This document shows, in pieces, positions 1 to 13,500 of a stretch of DNA of 64,000 nt. Under the pieces are notes generated by a model. That model saw only the letters and a program-made list of their open reading frames with translations. It was not told where the DNA came from and did not search any database. The position numbers and the translations under genes were made by a program. This stretch comes from Dryas octopetala (taxonomy: Eukaryota; Streptophyta; Magnoliopsida; Rosales; Rosaceae). Position 1 is the first letter of the stretch; each line of letters starts with the position of its first letter. Location of the stretch: positions 10,947,896-11,011,895 of the forward strand of contig OY992837.1 in assembly GCA_963921425.1 (NCBI GenBank), written 5' to 3'.

Positions 1-1565
1 CAGTATTAACTTACTTTTTGGATTTTGGAATCGAGTGATTATGGTGGTTTATGAGTTGCTTTGAAGCACTTTGGGCTAAAATTGGGTTCAGCTTCTCCAG
101 TTACTGATGCCTGCCATATGGTGTGGCTCATTCTTCAATTAAATTTAACAGGTTGGTGGACTGGAAAGTTTTCAAATGGAGTTGGAATGGAGTAAATAAT
201 TTATGCTCCAAAGATTCCAAAGAAAAAGAAGTTGAATTCCTCTAGGGCTATAAATTAGTGGGATTACTCATTACCATTATGATAAGGATAAGAGAGTGAT
301 GGGTGTTTGTGTTTTGGTAGGTAGAGGATAAAGGAAAGTGGGGGGAATTCTCCGGTCCCACCAAGACCAATTCCTTTAAAATTGAAGGAATTGATGTAAG
401 GAGGGTCATTTCAAATCAGCCCACTTTATTAATGCGAATTTGGATCACACAATCAGATTGTTAACCTAATTGATGAATTATGTTTAAAGAACCTTTCCAG
501 TTAAGGATATATTGTACGTATATATGTTTCTGTATTCACCTCTATTAGTCTTTTCCTCTCCTACCGAGTAAGAGGAATGACATTCCATACTAATTTACTC
601 TCAATTTTTCACTCAGAACTCGAGGCTTTTAAAAAATTAAGGAAAGGTTGAAAGAATTTGCAATGCTAAAAAAACCCACACTTAAAATGGGGCTGGATAG
701 CTCTTTTTTCAGAGGTGAACTATTTTATGCAGGCATGAACTCTCTTATTTGGACTTTTTAATCATTGAGCCTAAGAAATTCTCCCACTTAAACATTTATC
801 CTCACTAAATTTTAAATAATTCTAGAATTAAACAAATAGCCATGGATTTTGAACACCATGACTACTAGGCATGGCGTGTGCCATAGTCATGAGAAAGGGG
901 GGGAAACTGGTAGGGGGGAAAGGTGAAGGGCAAGAAAAGGAAAAGGAAAAGAGAAAGAAAATCTATTTATTTTATTTTTTTCATTTGATTATTAACAAAT
1001 TAAATAAATAAAAGTAAAATAGACATTATGAAATTGGATGAGTGTGATACTGTGATGGGCAAACAATTGGGTGTAGATTGAATTACCCTTTTATGAAGGG
1101 TCGCCGATTACAAAGCAGCTACACTTTGGACCCCAAGGTGAAGTACTACACACGGTTTCTGCAGTCTATTTCAAACACACAAGATTTGCAGGTTGAATCT
1201 ACATGCTTATATTGATGGACCCTAAATTTGTCCAGATAAACGAACAATTAGAGATTTCATAGCCACAAGAATCCTATAATGGGTATAACTTATAATCTCG
1301 ATTATAGGGCTTTTCACAACCTAGGTTAGTGGGTTTAGCTGCAGAAACTTCCAATTGAATTTCTCTGTGAACAACTTCACTGCCTTCCTACTGGTTTTTC
1401 ACTCAGAAAGTTGCATATCAGAGCGTTGGAAGTCATTCGGCCAAAATAAAAAGTCTCCATTGCAAGCAAGTGCATCCATCTTCAAATATGAACTGGCATT
1501 ACCTCTCAGTATGCTGTGTCAAACAAGGAAGACATTCTGGGTGTCCACACATCAGGGAATTTGGT
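1..1565. other. Intergenic / 3' flank, no gene seen
   Basis: No reading frame of coding character is seen. The part next to 1566 should hold the 3' UTR of the minus-strand G-patch gene. A short hairpin with arms CATGACTA / TAGTCATG lies at about 857-890. An A/G-rich stretch lies at about 895-960. Nothing else stands out. Confidence 0.5.
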
Positions 1566-3532
1566 TCAGTGGTCATCTTCATTAGTTCCAGGGCAGTTGG
1601 ATAAGAGTGCCTCCACTGATTCATACTGAAATAAACAGCAGATTTTATAACATGAAAATAAGAAAACATGGAATTGCAGTTCAGTGTTGCAAACAAGAAG
1701 TTTCAGCCCAAATTTCCTGCTTGGGAAATAAATCCCAAAAATTCCGAATTGTTCGACATGGATGTATACTATGCTTACCTGGCATCCACAGAAGAGGCAG
1801 TATCGATGTTCATCTCTAAGTTTCATCAATATATCGTGCAAATCCTGCAGCCAGCAGAGAGCAATCATCATCACAGGTTATTTCCAGGGAAAACTAATAT
1901 TTCAACTTCGCGAGGAATATCAAGCAACAGTCAAAAGGTCAAAAGAAACATTGCAACCAACCAGGCTTAACAGACTTGACACAGCATGCAACCTCTTCAA
2001 CCCATATGCAATTACACAATAGGTCTACAAGGCCTGGAAAATGACCTAACTCCTGATACACTAAGGAAAGAAAATCTGGCATGGAACAGCAACAATCTGG
2101 ATACTATCAGCTTATATTTTCCCAATTTTAGCTCTTGGTTCTTAAATTATACAAAGCTGAAACTTTCAGACCTAGTTTTATACTATTCATTTAACACCAC
2201 CTTAAAAGTTTATCATAAGCTTGACCACTGTACTGTAGGAATAAGAAAAATATGATTGCCAGTGACATGCTCAACAGAACTTGATTGAAATTCTTGAAGT
2301 ACATATATCATATAAAAGCCACAGCTACATGAACCAAAAATGGACCATCTGTTCAATTTGCTTTATCATGTTATCTAAAGAAACTCATAGTTGCACTTGT
2401 TTTCAGTGAAATTTCCCATTTACTAGAGCCGGCACTAACTAAAACATAACCCAATAACAATTCCAATTTGCATGACAATCGTCATAAACAATCTAAAACA
2501 CTTACCAATGCATGTCAACCATGCATTTGAACAAAAATTCAGTCACATTGCATTAAAAGGATGCTTGATTAAACCCATTATACAACAAAGTAAAACATAA
2601 TAATTCAAGAAGCATACCTCTTCTGTAATATCTTCCTCTTCCTCTTCCACCTCTCCACCACCCTCCTCTTCCTCGTCCTCATTCTTCTCCGGTGGCAACA
2701 CTTCCTTATTATCCAATTGATCCAAAGTTGTCTTCGCCTTCTTAAAATTAACCACAACTCTCCGACTCCGCCACTGCAACTTCTGCCTAGACCCAAACTC
2801 CTCCAACAAAGCCTCCTCACTCCTTCTCTCCTCCTCACTCCTTATCTCTTCTCTCTTCCTCTTCTCCTTATGAGGCTCCTCCCGCCCAATTCCAGCTCGT
2901 GAACGCCGAATGTCCACCTTCACTGGTTCGGCCAGGCCCGAGCCCTCCTTGCCAAGGGCTAAACCTGGGGTATACCCCATTTGCTTTAAAAGTTTGAAGC
3001 CTATGTTGGATTGTGGAATAGGAGCCTCTATGTTAGCTAAGGTTTTCTCATCCTCTTCTTGTTGCTTTCGCTCCCTATCAAGTTTACGCTGTTCTTGCCA
3101 GTTTAGTGCTTTGGATTTTTTCTTAGTGGATTCAACAGTTGAGGTTTTTCTATTGGAACTCTGTAATAGGTAGATAGCAAACATTCACAGTTAGAGTTTT
3201 GGTTCACCAACAAATGAGGAATTAGCTCAAAAACACGAAATTCATGCTCCAAACCATTTTCCAAAGCAATTGAAGAGGAAACTAACAGACCCAGAACGAA
3301 AAAGAGATTCAGCATCGACCCAGAACTTGGTTTTGTGATTCTTATGCTAGATTTTTCTAGGGAACCAAACAGGATTAACCTTACAAAGTTACAAGCTTAC
3401 CTTTTTGGGTAAAGATCTTGGAGGGCTGGTGGAGGCTTCTGGAGTGAGGAACCGAGAGAGGTTCCCCATGTAATCATCGTCCTCTTCACCTCCTCCTCCA
3501 TTGGTGTTCTGATTGTTGGCTGGTTCGGCCAT
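1566..3532 (-). CDS. GPATCH11: G-patch domain protein 11-like (G-patch + DUF4187)
   Basis: Four coding exons on the minus strand: 3532-3401, 3160-2618, 1844-1779 and 1625-1566. All junctions are GT-AG in phase 0 and give 266 aa. An acidic N-terminus is followed by a basic helical stretch (about 57-82). The G-patch at about 95-140 has the spaced glycines of IGFKLLKQMGYTPG, then GKEGSG. A Glu-rich linker follows. The C-terminal DUF4187-like finger has Cys241, Cys244, Cys246, Cys258 and a final His266. Proteins of this family are nuclear; G-patches recruit and stimulate DEAH helicases such as Prp43/DHX15 in splicing or ribosome work, so that role is inferred from the family. The start ATG at 3532 opens MAEPANNQN and lies about 750 bp from the ATG of the divergent SRF2-like gene. 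The third intron splits the zinc finger. Length fits the family, and I see no damage. Confidence 0.9.
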
Positions 3533-3840
3533 GGCAAAGAGAGCTTGTGCACCCACACAGAGAACGATCCACAGAGTATCTTAGTAAGCCTTTTAATCTT
3601 TGTTTTTTCTTTTAATCAACATTTCGAGCCCAACTATTTTGGGCTTGGGCCGGGTTCGTACGAGGCCCACTTCAGGGAGAAGTGGCGGCATGTGCTAATA
3701 ACGAGACTAACGGTTTTTTGCTAACGTGGCAATCCAGCTAATCAAAACGATTCTCATACTCGTTAAGACATAATATCAGTCTCTCTCTCTCTCTGGCTCC
3801 CTGCAACCTCCACAGCACACATTCCAAACCCTCTCTGCTT

Positions 3841-3880
<40 letters not shown>

Positions 3881-4286
3881 GTCTATTGCTTCCTCCAAAG
3901 GTTCATTTTACAAACCGCAATTCTTTCTATATCTTTATAGCTTCGATTCAACCTCATTTTCGTCTTTAGCACTATTTGATTTTTCGCTCGAGAATGTGTT
4001 CTTCTTGATTGTGTTACGGTCAGTTAATCAGTTGTTTTCTTGAAACACTCTCTTTTCCGTTTGGTTACCGAGAAAATTGAGAAAAATGAAAGAAAATGCC
4101 AACAGTTTTAAAGCTTCCTCTTACTTAATCCCTCTCTTTCTCGGGAACCAAGCAGAGTTTTCTTTAGAGACTTAATTTACTGTTTCTCTCCTCTCCCTCT
4201 CTCTCTCTCTCTCTAACGATTTCTTTGTGTTCGTTCACAGGAAAGCGCTGAGAGTGCGTGACTGAGCAGTCCGATTCTCCAGAAAA
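3533..4286. promoter_or_regulatory. Divergent promoter and SRF2 5' leader with (CT)n tracts
   Basis: The interval between two start codons pointing apart (minus 3532, plus 4287). CT dinucleotide tracts lie at about 3779-3794, 3845-3878 and 4197-4214, on the sense strand of the plus-strand gene. Such tracts are common around plant transcription starts and in 5' leaders. A 5' UTR intron of the plus gene is likely from about 3901 (AAAG/GTTCAT) to 4240 (TTCACAG). The split of promoter elements between the two genes cannot be read from sequence alone. Confidence 0.55.
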
Positions 4287-7200
4287 ATGGCCAAACAGTG
4301 TCAGTGTGTGTGTTTCGCAGTAATTGTCATCTCCGCAATTCTGGTTTCTCAGGTCGGGGGCTTTACTCATCCGCTTGATGGTAACTAAATCCTTCCCTTT
4401 CTTCTTGATTTTGCGCTGTTTAATGTACTTTTGGTGAAGATCGTTGTTTATAGAACGTCCGTTATCCCCTGTTTGGTCACTGAGAAAGTACAAAAGGATA
4501 AAAGAATAGGGTAGAATCGAAACCTTTAAACTTTCCGCTTTTCATGGGCTGGACAAAAAAGGGCTAAAACAGAATTTCGCTTTTACAAGACTCGAATTTT
4601 ATGATTTTCTGGATAGAAAAATGGGCCGTAGCTTTGGCGGGAAAATAACAAAGCCATTTTGGCTGGATAGAAAAATGGCTCAGGGAACGCTTCATTTCCT
4701 GGGCAGTATAGAAAGAGTAGTAGAGTACAATTCTTGGTATTTAAGAGTACTCATAAATATGGTACAAATAGTTTTGTTAATGTTAGAACATTTGCTTCAA
4801 TGAGCGTTACGTTCATAATTGACCAAATAGACTTTGATGTTTGTTGTGCTAAGAACAAGGGACGAACCCTTTTGGGAAAATAAATATGCCTTATATGCAG
4901 GAATAGCCACATAATCAATGTGATTTATGTTATCTAGTATTGCTTACCATTTTCTGTGCTCCTTTTCATACATTATTGTTTATTATTTCACTCTGTGCAC
5001 TGCAGTCACAGCTCTTCAAGATCTTTACATGGCCCTTAACCACCCACCAGAGCTGAAAGGATGGAGATTGGATGGTGGGGATCCTTGTGATGAATCATGG
5101 GATGGAGTGTCATGTTCTGGGCCATCTGTAATATACCTGTAATGCACATACCTCCATTGACTATGAACCGTACTCGGACTATCTTTCTATATCACCAAAA
5201 CTGAATTCCCTTCTCACTTTATGCAGTAAACTTCATGGTCTAAACCTCTCTGGGTACCTTGGTGGCGAGCTCTATAATCTCCATAATTTGAAGCAGCTGT
5301 AAGTGATTCTACTGTTTTATGACTTTGCCTATGACTATGGAAGCACAACTGTTGCTGAATCTTTTTCTGGTTTCTTCTTTTTAGGGATATTAGTTCCAAT
5401 AACATTGTGGGTGAAATTCCAAACCTGTTACCCCCTAATGCCACTCATATGTAAGTTAATGCCTCCTTCACACAACTGTTTGTTTAAATTTTATACTACA
5501 GATCATTTTATCCTTTACTTTTTCTAATTTTGATAAGCCTGCTCTCTCATGTGTGCAGAAATTTGGCATGCAACTACTTGATTGAAAGTGTTCCTGAATC
5601 TTTACCTATCATGAAAACTCTCCGGCATTTGTGAGTTGCTTTCCATGACTGCTTATTTTACTGGTTTTGGTTAATGGCTTTTCAGTCATAAACTGAATTC
5701 CTTTTTTCTTGCAGGAATCTAAGCCATAATTTGTTATCTGGACCCCTTGGCAATGTGTTTACTGGCCTACAGAATTTAAGAGAACTGTATGTTTCTTTTC
5801 ACGTAGTTCTTTTAATGTTGGATTTGAAGTGAAATGAAATAAGAGCTTTTGGACTTTGATCTTTTAAGTTGATGTGGAATAAAATGTCATTATACAGACG
5901 ATGCACAATTTTTAATCTTCTTTGTTATCCTAAAGTGAAGAGAATCAAAATACTTATTTCAAAAACAGTCAGGAACTGCAATATAGTATGCCTTTCTTAC
6001 TTCTGATTTCTGCAGGGATTTGTCATACAATAACCTTACTGGAGATCTACCAAGTTCGTTTGGAACCCTGACAAATCTCACTGGATTGTGAGTTTTTGCT
6101 TTTGTTTTATTTTCCCACTTGCTATGCTTTAGTGCTTGGCATAATGTATTTCCACAATTATGTGTCATATCAATCTCACATGTTCATTGGGTGTATGTAT
6201 AGGTACTTACAGAATAACAAATTTACTGGATCAGTTGCTTATCTAGCTGAGCTTCCACTAACTGATCTGTATGTTTCTACTTACCTGCATTTTGAAGCGA
6301 TTTTCATTTTTGATCTGTTTTCTTCGATTACTTGCTTGTAAATTTTTTTTTGACAGGAACATCCAAGATAATTATTTTAGCGGTATCATTCCCTATCATT
6401 TTCAGTCCATTCCAAATTTATGGTAAGATATCAGTTGTGATTACCTCTCCTTTGCCCTCTAAGTAAACGAAGTAAAAATCTTACATTGATTGCATTTCAT
6501 TTCAGGATTGGGGGAAATCATTTTCATGTAGGGGAGAACTATCCACCCTGGAATTTCCCTCTGGAAGCTGTGACCGTTGAACCAAATATCCCTTCCCCTC
6601 CAACAACTCAGTCAAGTGCCGTTGAGAAGAACTATCCCTCTAAGAAAGTAGGTGAACACAAGAAGAAAAGGCTGGGACCTGGAGGAATAGCTTTTATGGT
6701 TGGTGGGGGAACGCTAGTGGCATCATGTGTGGCACTTTACATTGCAGTTCACATCATTCAATCGCGTTCACAGAAGCTCATAACTTTGGGGAGCAGTAAT
6801 AACTCAACAACAAATTCTCTCTCAATCATGACTACTGCCAGAGGTGAGCTCTCACTCACTTACATACCAATCATGTATACAATATAGAAGTAAACAATTG
6901 AAGTATATATATGAAACATCATAACTTAGTGATATAATATAGCTGACAGGTCAGTTTAAAATCATTTAGATTTGGGATTGATGCTAACAGATTTTCCTCA
7001 ATAGAGTAGAATGAAGTTTTGACAGGTTCACCATCCTGAAATAGTGAAATGTGTACTCTTGCAATCAATTAGAGTAAAGAGTATTCCACTGATAGTGAAC
7101 TTCCAAGTATATTTACCTGATCTCTCATCTTTAAATGAGCCAACTGCTACCAACTCATTTCAGCTTTGAAAATGAACGCTTGGGAGATGGTATCATCTCT

Positions 7201-9246
7201 ATATGCTTTTTCAGATAGGGTTTTTATACCTGAACTCCTAGGTTGATCAAGTACATACACTTTAACTAATGGCACAAATCACGTCTTGATATCTGAATGA
7301 TGGCACAAACAAAAGATTTTCAGATGAACTTGTTTGATTCCACTTCTTGTGCTGCATAGCTTCTTAATGCCTTTTTACGCTGCATGGCTTCTTAATGCCT
7401 TTTTACTTTTATTTCTCTGTTAATTTTCTTATTTGCTCCCTTTTACCTGGTTATAGATGGTTCTTCTACTACAGAAGAAAGCCCGCAAACAGTGGCTTTC
7501 AGGTCACCCATTCTACTTCCAAGGCGACCATCACCTCATGCTTACCATAGCAGGAAAAATTCTAGAAGAAAAAGTTTCTCTAATAAACACAGAATCCCAG
7601 TGAGAGCAAAACTTTACACTGTGGCAGAGCTTCAATCAGCTACAAACAGCTTTAGTCAAGAAAACTTTCTCGGCGAAGGATCTCTTGGTTCTGTTTACAG
7701 AGCTATGTTTCCTGATGGCCAAGTATAAACCTGAACTTTCCTTGGAATTATAATTGCAGCTTATAGTAACAGTCAATTCCTATGAAACGCTTAAGAATTT
7801 TTTTACTGTAATTCCTTTATTTCAGATTTTGGCTGTGAGGAACATCAACATGATAGGACTGTCTTTCAGCGAAGAAGAACAATTCTTGGATGTCATTTGG
7901 ATTGCTTCGTGTTTGAGGCACCCAAACATAGTAACACTTCTTGGCTATTGTGTAGAGTATGGACAGCATCTTCTTGTGTATGAGTATGTTACAAATTTTT
8001 CCCTTGATGATGCGCTGCACAGTGATGCATACCAGCCTCTCTCTTGGGGCCTCCGTCTCCAGATTGCTCTTGGTGTTGCTCAAGCTTTGGAGTAAGCATT
8101 CTATATTGTTCTCCTAACTAGTTCATATCTCTTAGTCCACACCTTGTGGAACGGTTCCAATAAATATAACTTTACTACATAGTTTACTGCAACTGATGTT
8201 ATTATTGTTGATCATATTTTGGATTTATTGTTCTCTCTTTGCAAATGATGTTTTCAGCTATCTGCACTCTACATTCTCACCTCCACTCGCTCATACCAAC
8301 TTGAAGAGTGCCAATATCTTACTTGATGAAGAACTTGTTCCTCATGTCTGCGACTGTGGCCTTTCTGTGCTGAGGCCACTTACAAGCAATAGACTTAAAC
8401 TAAAGGTATATACACCTATAAATCACTTCTGTTTCGAAATAGAGAATAACATTGAGGATTTCCTACTTCCTTTGCAAATAGCCTGATAGAAAACAATTGC
8501 TAATAAACTGTTACTGCCATGGATTTCTGATGCAAACAGGCTTCGGAATTTGCTATTGGTGGCACTGGCTACAATGCACCCGAACATGGCCAACCAGGAT
8601 TTGATAACACAAAGAGTGACATCTATGCCTTCGGAGTGTTGCTTTTGGAGCTATTAACAGGAAGGAAACCTTTTGATAGGTATGCATGTTCCATGCGCCT
8701 TTTTCTTATATCTCTCAGCATTCTTGCCATGCTATAATGAAAGTATTCTGTTATTTTAAACATATAGTTCAAGACCAAGGGAAGAGCAATCACTGGCGAA
8801 ATGGGCTTCATTCCGGCTTCATGACTGTGAGAGTCTTGACGAGATGATCGATCCAGGCATTAAAAGGACAGTTTCCTCCAAGGCTCTCTCCCGTTTTGCT
8901 GATATTGTCTCCCTCTGTATACAGGTACAAGCAGGTTTTAACAAGTCATATTTTCTGTGAATATTCTTATGGTAACTGAACACATGCAGCTGAGCTTCTA
9001 CTTGTATGATTTGACGAAATTAGATTGTTTTGTTTTGTTTGTTTACCTGAAACTCTGATGAACAAACAGCCTGTGAAGGAATTCCGACCGCCGATGTCTG
9101 AAGTGGTGGAATCTCTAACACGACTGATACAGCAGCTCAACATTATTGGAGAGGATCGAGTTCTTGACCCCTTCATGGAGAGATCTTTCCGTTCAACCAA
9201 CACTCGCTTCATGGGATCACCTGCAATGAGCTATTTGTCTGTTTGA
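4287..9246 (+). CDS. SRF2: STRUBBELIG-receptor-family LRR receptor kinase, SRF2-like, atypical kinase
   Basis: Sixteen coding exons: 4287-4380, 5006-5138, 5227-5298, 5385-5450, 5559-5630, 5715-5786, 6016-6087, 6203-6268, 6357-6422, 6506-6843, 7457-7722, 7826-8091, 8258-8405, 8540-8679, 8768-8924 and 9070-9246. Phase closes throughout and gives 734 aa. A signal peptide (about 1-27) and an N-terminal LRR cap with [13 protein letters not shown] come first. LRRs follow, one per 66- or 72-nt exon, the classic LRR-kinase layout. Then come a Pro-rich juxtamembrane part, one membrane helix (about 296-321) and a kinase domain. Key kinase residues are altered: the VAVK lysine is Arg444 (LAVRNI), HRD reads His540-Thr-Asn, and DFG reads Asp560-Cys-Gly; Asn547 is kept. 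Weak or absent catalysis is inferred, as in STRUBBELIG itself, which signals without kinase activity. Which SRF member it is rests on length and remembered synteny; family membership is firm. Confidence 0.9.
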
Positions 9247-10396
9247 CTGAATGAACATTATAGCCACTACTAGCTACGACTGATCACTCATCAGTACTCA
9301 CACAAACTGAATCTACTGCAATATTTGATATCTTTGCTATGCCAATATATTGTACAATCAGCTAGATTGTCAGAGGCTTGGTCGATCTGTGTGATTTTAA
9401 TTGAGTGTTCTCCCATTACAACAGTCTGTAGTTAGCTAGCTACATGGTCTGGTATTCATTAATTTGTATAGCCCCTCTTTTCATGTATTCACAGTCTTTA
9501 GCATAAGGAAGTCTTAAGGGGTGATAATCAATTCAAATGTCTACATATATTCGTCTCTTATAGAGTTTTGAAGTGATACACTACTTGACGACTTCACAAA
9601 TTTCTAATCACATTGTTCTACTTTACACATTAAGTGACAAATTTTTGCAAGATTATATATTGAATATGACAGAATTTGGCGGACTTCTGACATATTTTCT
9701 TTAATGTCTGAAAGATTTGAAACGAAAAGAGAAGAAATGTTTTTTTTTTTTTTTTGTAAAGAGAATAAATGCTTATTGAATGACAAAAACAAAAAAATAA
9801 ATTACTCTAAAGTCAATTTTACAGCTTTTAATAATAAACAAATACACTTAAAATGTTACAATGATAAGTAGATTCACTTTGTGCAAATAAAGCCCATGTT
9901 GTATGTTCCATGTTTTTGGCGCCGAGCGCTTGGTACCCTGCCGAACACTCGGTGAGGTTTTTTTTTTTTTTTAACTGGACATATCACCATGTTTTTGCAG
10001 ATGGACCAATCAATCATGAGTTTTTTTGTTTTAGACTTTAAACAAAAAACCCAAAACAAAATGGGAACAACACATGCGGCCCAATTTTGGCTCATTGGAC
10101 TTCAGTCTGACACGATGGGCTATGGACTGGACCTTGTTGTGCTACCTAGGTCCATTAGTTAGATTAACCTTCCTTTTAACTTTTTTGGTTTATGCCAAGT
10201 TCACCAAAACAGAAAATTACATTACTAGTGCTAGATTGGTGCCATCGGGATTGTTGTATCAATCAAACACTGCCACATCAATAAGATCCGATTTTCAGTA
10301 TTACGAAAGGGCCCAAGTTCCATAAGTGCATGCAAGAATATGAAAACAAAGAAATGATCTCGTATCATATTTTCGGGCTTACGAATGGGCCCTAGT
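9247..10396. other. Convergent intergenic region with one dispersed repeat
   Basis: Lies between the 3' ends of the SRF2-like gene and C53 and holds both 3' UTRs. Poly-T runs occur at about 9740 and 9960. The part 9783-9990 belongs to a repeat also found at 41885-42090 in opposite orientation. No coding potential is seen. Confidence 0.5.
9783..9990 (+). repeat. Dispersed repeat, copy A (inverted relative to 41885-42090)
   Basis: Aligned by eye with the reverse complement of 41885-42090. Shared landmarks in order are TTTTACAGCT, a variant of AATGATAAACAAAT, CACTTTGT, then GAGCGCTTGG-like sequence, a T-run and AACTGG. Identity looks like roughly 75-80 percent with small gaps. There are no open frames, terminal repeats or target duplications that I can fix, so the class (SINE, MITE or TE remnant) stays open. 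Confidence 0.5.
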
Positions 10397-10532
10397 TATC
10401 AGAAGCAAATATCTGCTTGTACAACAAGGTTAGTGAAGAGGGCATCAATCTGTCCACAGTTATACTTACAGGTCTTCCAACAAACATGGACTAAAGGGTG
10501 ATTTCACATAGCTTCTTCAGTTCAGAAGTAAA
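10397..10532 (-). repeat. Decayed tandem copy of the C53 last exon and 3' UTR start
   Basis: Read on the minus strand, this stretch repeats the last C53 exon (10671-10540) about 124 bp downstream. CTGAAGAAGCTATGTGAAA matches CTGAAGAAGCTGTGTGAAA, and TCCATGTTTG, GGAAGACCTGT and GATGCCCT follow in the same order. The match runs on into the segment after the stop (ATGTTTACTTCTGA against ATATTTGCTTCTGA). The copy carries an in-frame TAG and small indels, so it is not an alternative coding exon as it stands. It probably lies within the 3' UTR. Confidence 0.75.
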
Positions 10533-10539
10533 CATCTTC

Positions 10540-13500
10540 CTATGCACCAAGGCCACTAGTTAGAAGGGCATTGATCTCTCCAATTATATTAACAGGTCTT
10601 CCATCAAACATGGATGAAAGGGTGCTTTCACACAGCTTCTTCAGCTCACGGGTTTTTGCAAGAGCTGCTTCCTGTCATTGAACCAGGAGTTAGTATTTTG
10701 TGCCAAATATTCAAATCAACAATTACAAAGAAAAGGTGGATTGTTGCACTTCTCCAAATAACAGTATTTTTACACACACAAACAGAAAGAGGGAGAGAGA
10801 GAGAGAGAGAGAGAGAAGAGATGACAATTATAGATGGATCGAGTTAAATTCAAACACGAATGACCAAATTGTGACACAACTAAGCCTATTTAATGTAAAA
10901 AAAAAAATGTCTGATTTTTTATTTCATCTTTTTCTTTTCTGAATCTGATATTGTATGGTTCCTTCTAGAATTAGAGTTTTTCATTTCTTGGTTTTGCTAG
11001 CATCTGAATTGAGTTATGCATTTTGGTTGAGAGATAGGGGTCGTAGTCTTGAAATTTTGGTTCACAACATATATGTGTCGACTCAAACACGAAAAAATTA
11101 ATAAATAAATCGGGTTTGAGTTTGACCATTAGATCATTAGATTAGGAGTTACCATATCACTGCGCTATTACCAAAATAACCCTTCACTTCAAAGTCTCAC
11201 TGTTTGCAATGGAAAGAAAACCAATACAAGGGGCCACTATCTAATGCAATGGTACAACTCTTGGGCCATTAAACAAAAGCATGCAGCTTACTATCAATAG
11301 TAGCCGCTTTGTCCAAATTCTATAGGTTAGGACTGTACCCCCACCATGTTCCTGGGACCATCACTAGCATTTTTAAGGGGAAATAGTAAATACAAAATTT
11401 AGCATGATCTGCATTAAAATATTACTTCCTAGGATACAATAAAGTGCTAAGGTGCAGAAGCATGCAGGTGCTATGGAATTTAGAGTAGTGGGAGCTAATA
11501 ACTACAGTTTCTAATTTGATAACCTTTAAATGAAAACAAGGCCTCATCAAATAGAGTCAAACCTTGATAAAACCCAACACTTCAGATTAATCTAGGCTGA
11601 AGCAAATATATCTCCACCTAAAGCTTTCAGCTTTTAGTTATTTGACTTCATCTTTTGAATATGGATAGATTCAGAAGTGGATACACAGACTAAATAAGCT
11701 ACAGCCTTCTGCACATGCATGTGGCATGTGCATGACACAAATAAACAGAAAGGAGGCTTCTGATAGGGCCGTAAGTCAGACAACAGAGTACTGACAAATT
11801 TTAGTGTAGCTCTATTTCAGTAGTCAAAGTTAGAGAGAAAGGAAAAAGGAAGAAACAGACATAGAATAGGGATCACAACTAAAACATCAAACATAAATTT
11901 CCTAATTTTATACCTGAAGAACTAGAACAATTAATTTTATATCATTAAAATATCAAGAAAGAGCTCACCTGCTTTGGCCAGGAAGAAGATAATGAATTGT
12001 GCAGCTCCATGCGTTTGGCAGCTAAGCCATTTAAACCATCTTTCAACTTCACTTCATGATGCTTCTTTTCTTCCAATGAACTCACTAGTCTGTCTAGAAA
12101 TCTGAAATTAAGGTTGATGCAAGTGTTATGCCTTCTACTTCATTAAAAAGAAAAACTAAAGCAGTGTTAAATAGCATTTTAACTCACTATGATTTAAGGT
12201 AAGGCTACTTAAAATATAAATTAGCATGCTAAAGAATACAGCTACAACAGAAGACAAATTTAACCTATTCATTTAAACTGCAAATACACAAAAATTATCT
12301 GAAGGTCAAAATAAGCAGATTATAAACTTCAAGATTTTTTTTTTTTTTTTTTTGATGAGGATATAAAGGATCTTTCAGATATAACATAACTAGGAGTAAC
12401 TGTGCAACAAAGAAAGAATAAAACAAAAATAATGCAAGTATATTCTTTAGATTCATTACCTAGTTATTTCTTACACTAGACAGGACGTTACATCCAAGAT
12501 GCTATACATATGTCTATGTGCCACAGAAAGTTAACGGGGAATTGTATTCAATTTAGCTAAATACTGCCACTCTTACTGCTTTGGAAGTGCAGAGATTTTC
12601 TAATTGGAAACTCGAAGTATAAACACCTAAATGAAATTGGCAAAGACACAAATCCAGTCAAAACATTTGGTATTACCTTTTGGAGTTGAGAATCATGATC
12701 AAGTCCCGTGTTTTCCTATTTGTCAGCAAAGAAATGGCCAAGGAAACATCACATAGCATTTTCTCAATGGCATCTGGAGCATATTGCTGCAGCACAAAGG
12801 GAGCTACTGCCTGGACTTGATGTTGCAAGGTCAAAGTTTCTTCATTCTTTAACTCAACCAACCGCTGATTTAAAAAAGCTTTAATCTGATAGAACAGTAT
12901 TAATAGCAAATATCAACTCATGACAAGGAAGCTCCATGATCTAACCACAGATATCAAACCGAAACTAATAAGATCTCTCAGTCATATCACTACTTTCCGC
13001 AGAATTCAAAACAGACAATATTATACCATTAAAAGAAATGGAAAAAAAAAAAAACCAGATACAGCCATATGCCATTGCTGTATACCTCATTCAGATCATC
13101 AAGAGTCTTGTTCCTATACTCTGTCTCCAAAAGTTGGCTCCTGCCTTCCTTGATTTCAGTTGTTTGAGTCGAAGTATCAAGAACAGATGTTTGATTGTCC
13201 ATGACTACATTTGGTAAATTGACATCATCAATCACATCAACTTGAGGAGTTTCGACACTGATATCCCAAGATATCTCTGACACAGGGATGTCTAGGATCT
13301 GATCAGATTTAACAGCTTCATTTGGAGAACTCTGCAAGATCTCACTGGCATTAACTATTTCATAAGGACCCAAACCATTACCAGTATCATCTGTTTCTTC
13401 CACAGTACCAATATCCCAATCAATCTGAGAACTGTCCACAGAAAAATCCCAGTCTATACTATCTGCAATGTCTGCATCTGCTTTCACATTGTTTGATTCA

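Noticed and set aside
857-890. Hairpin CATGACTA ... TAGTCATG as a possible miRNA precursor
   Set aside because: The stem is far too short for a plant precursor.
4621-4803. 60-codon frame in SRF2 intron 1
   Set aside because: Lies in an intron between well-defined exons and shows no domain.
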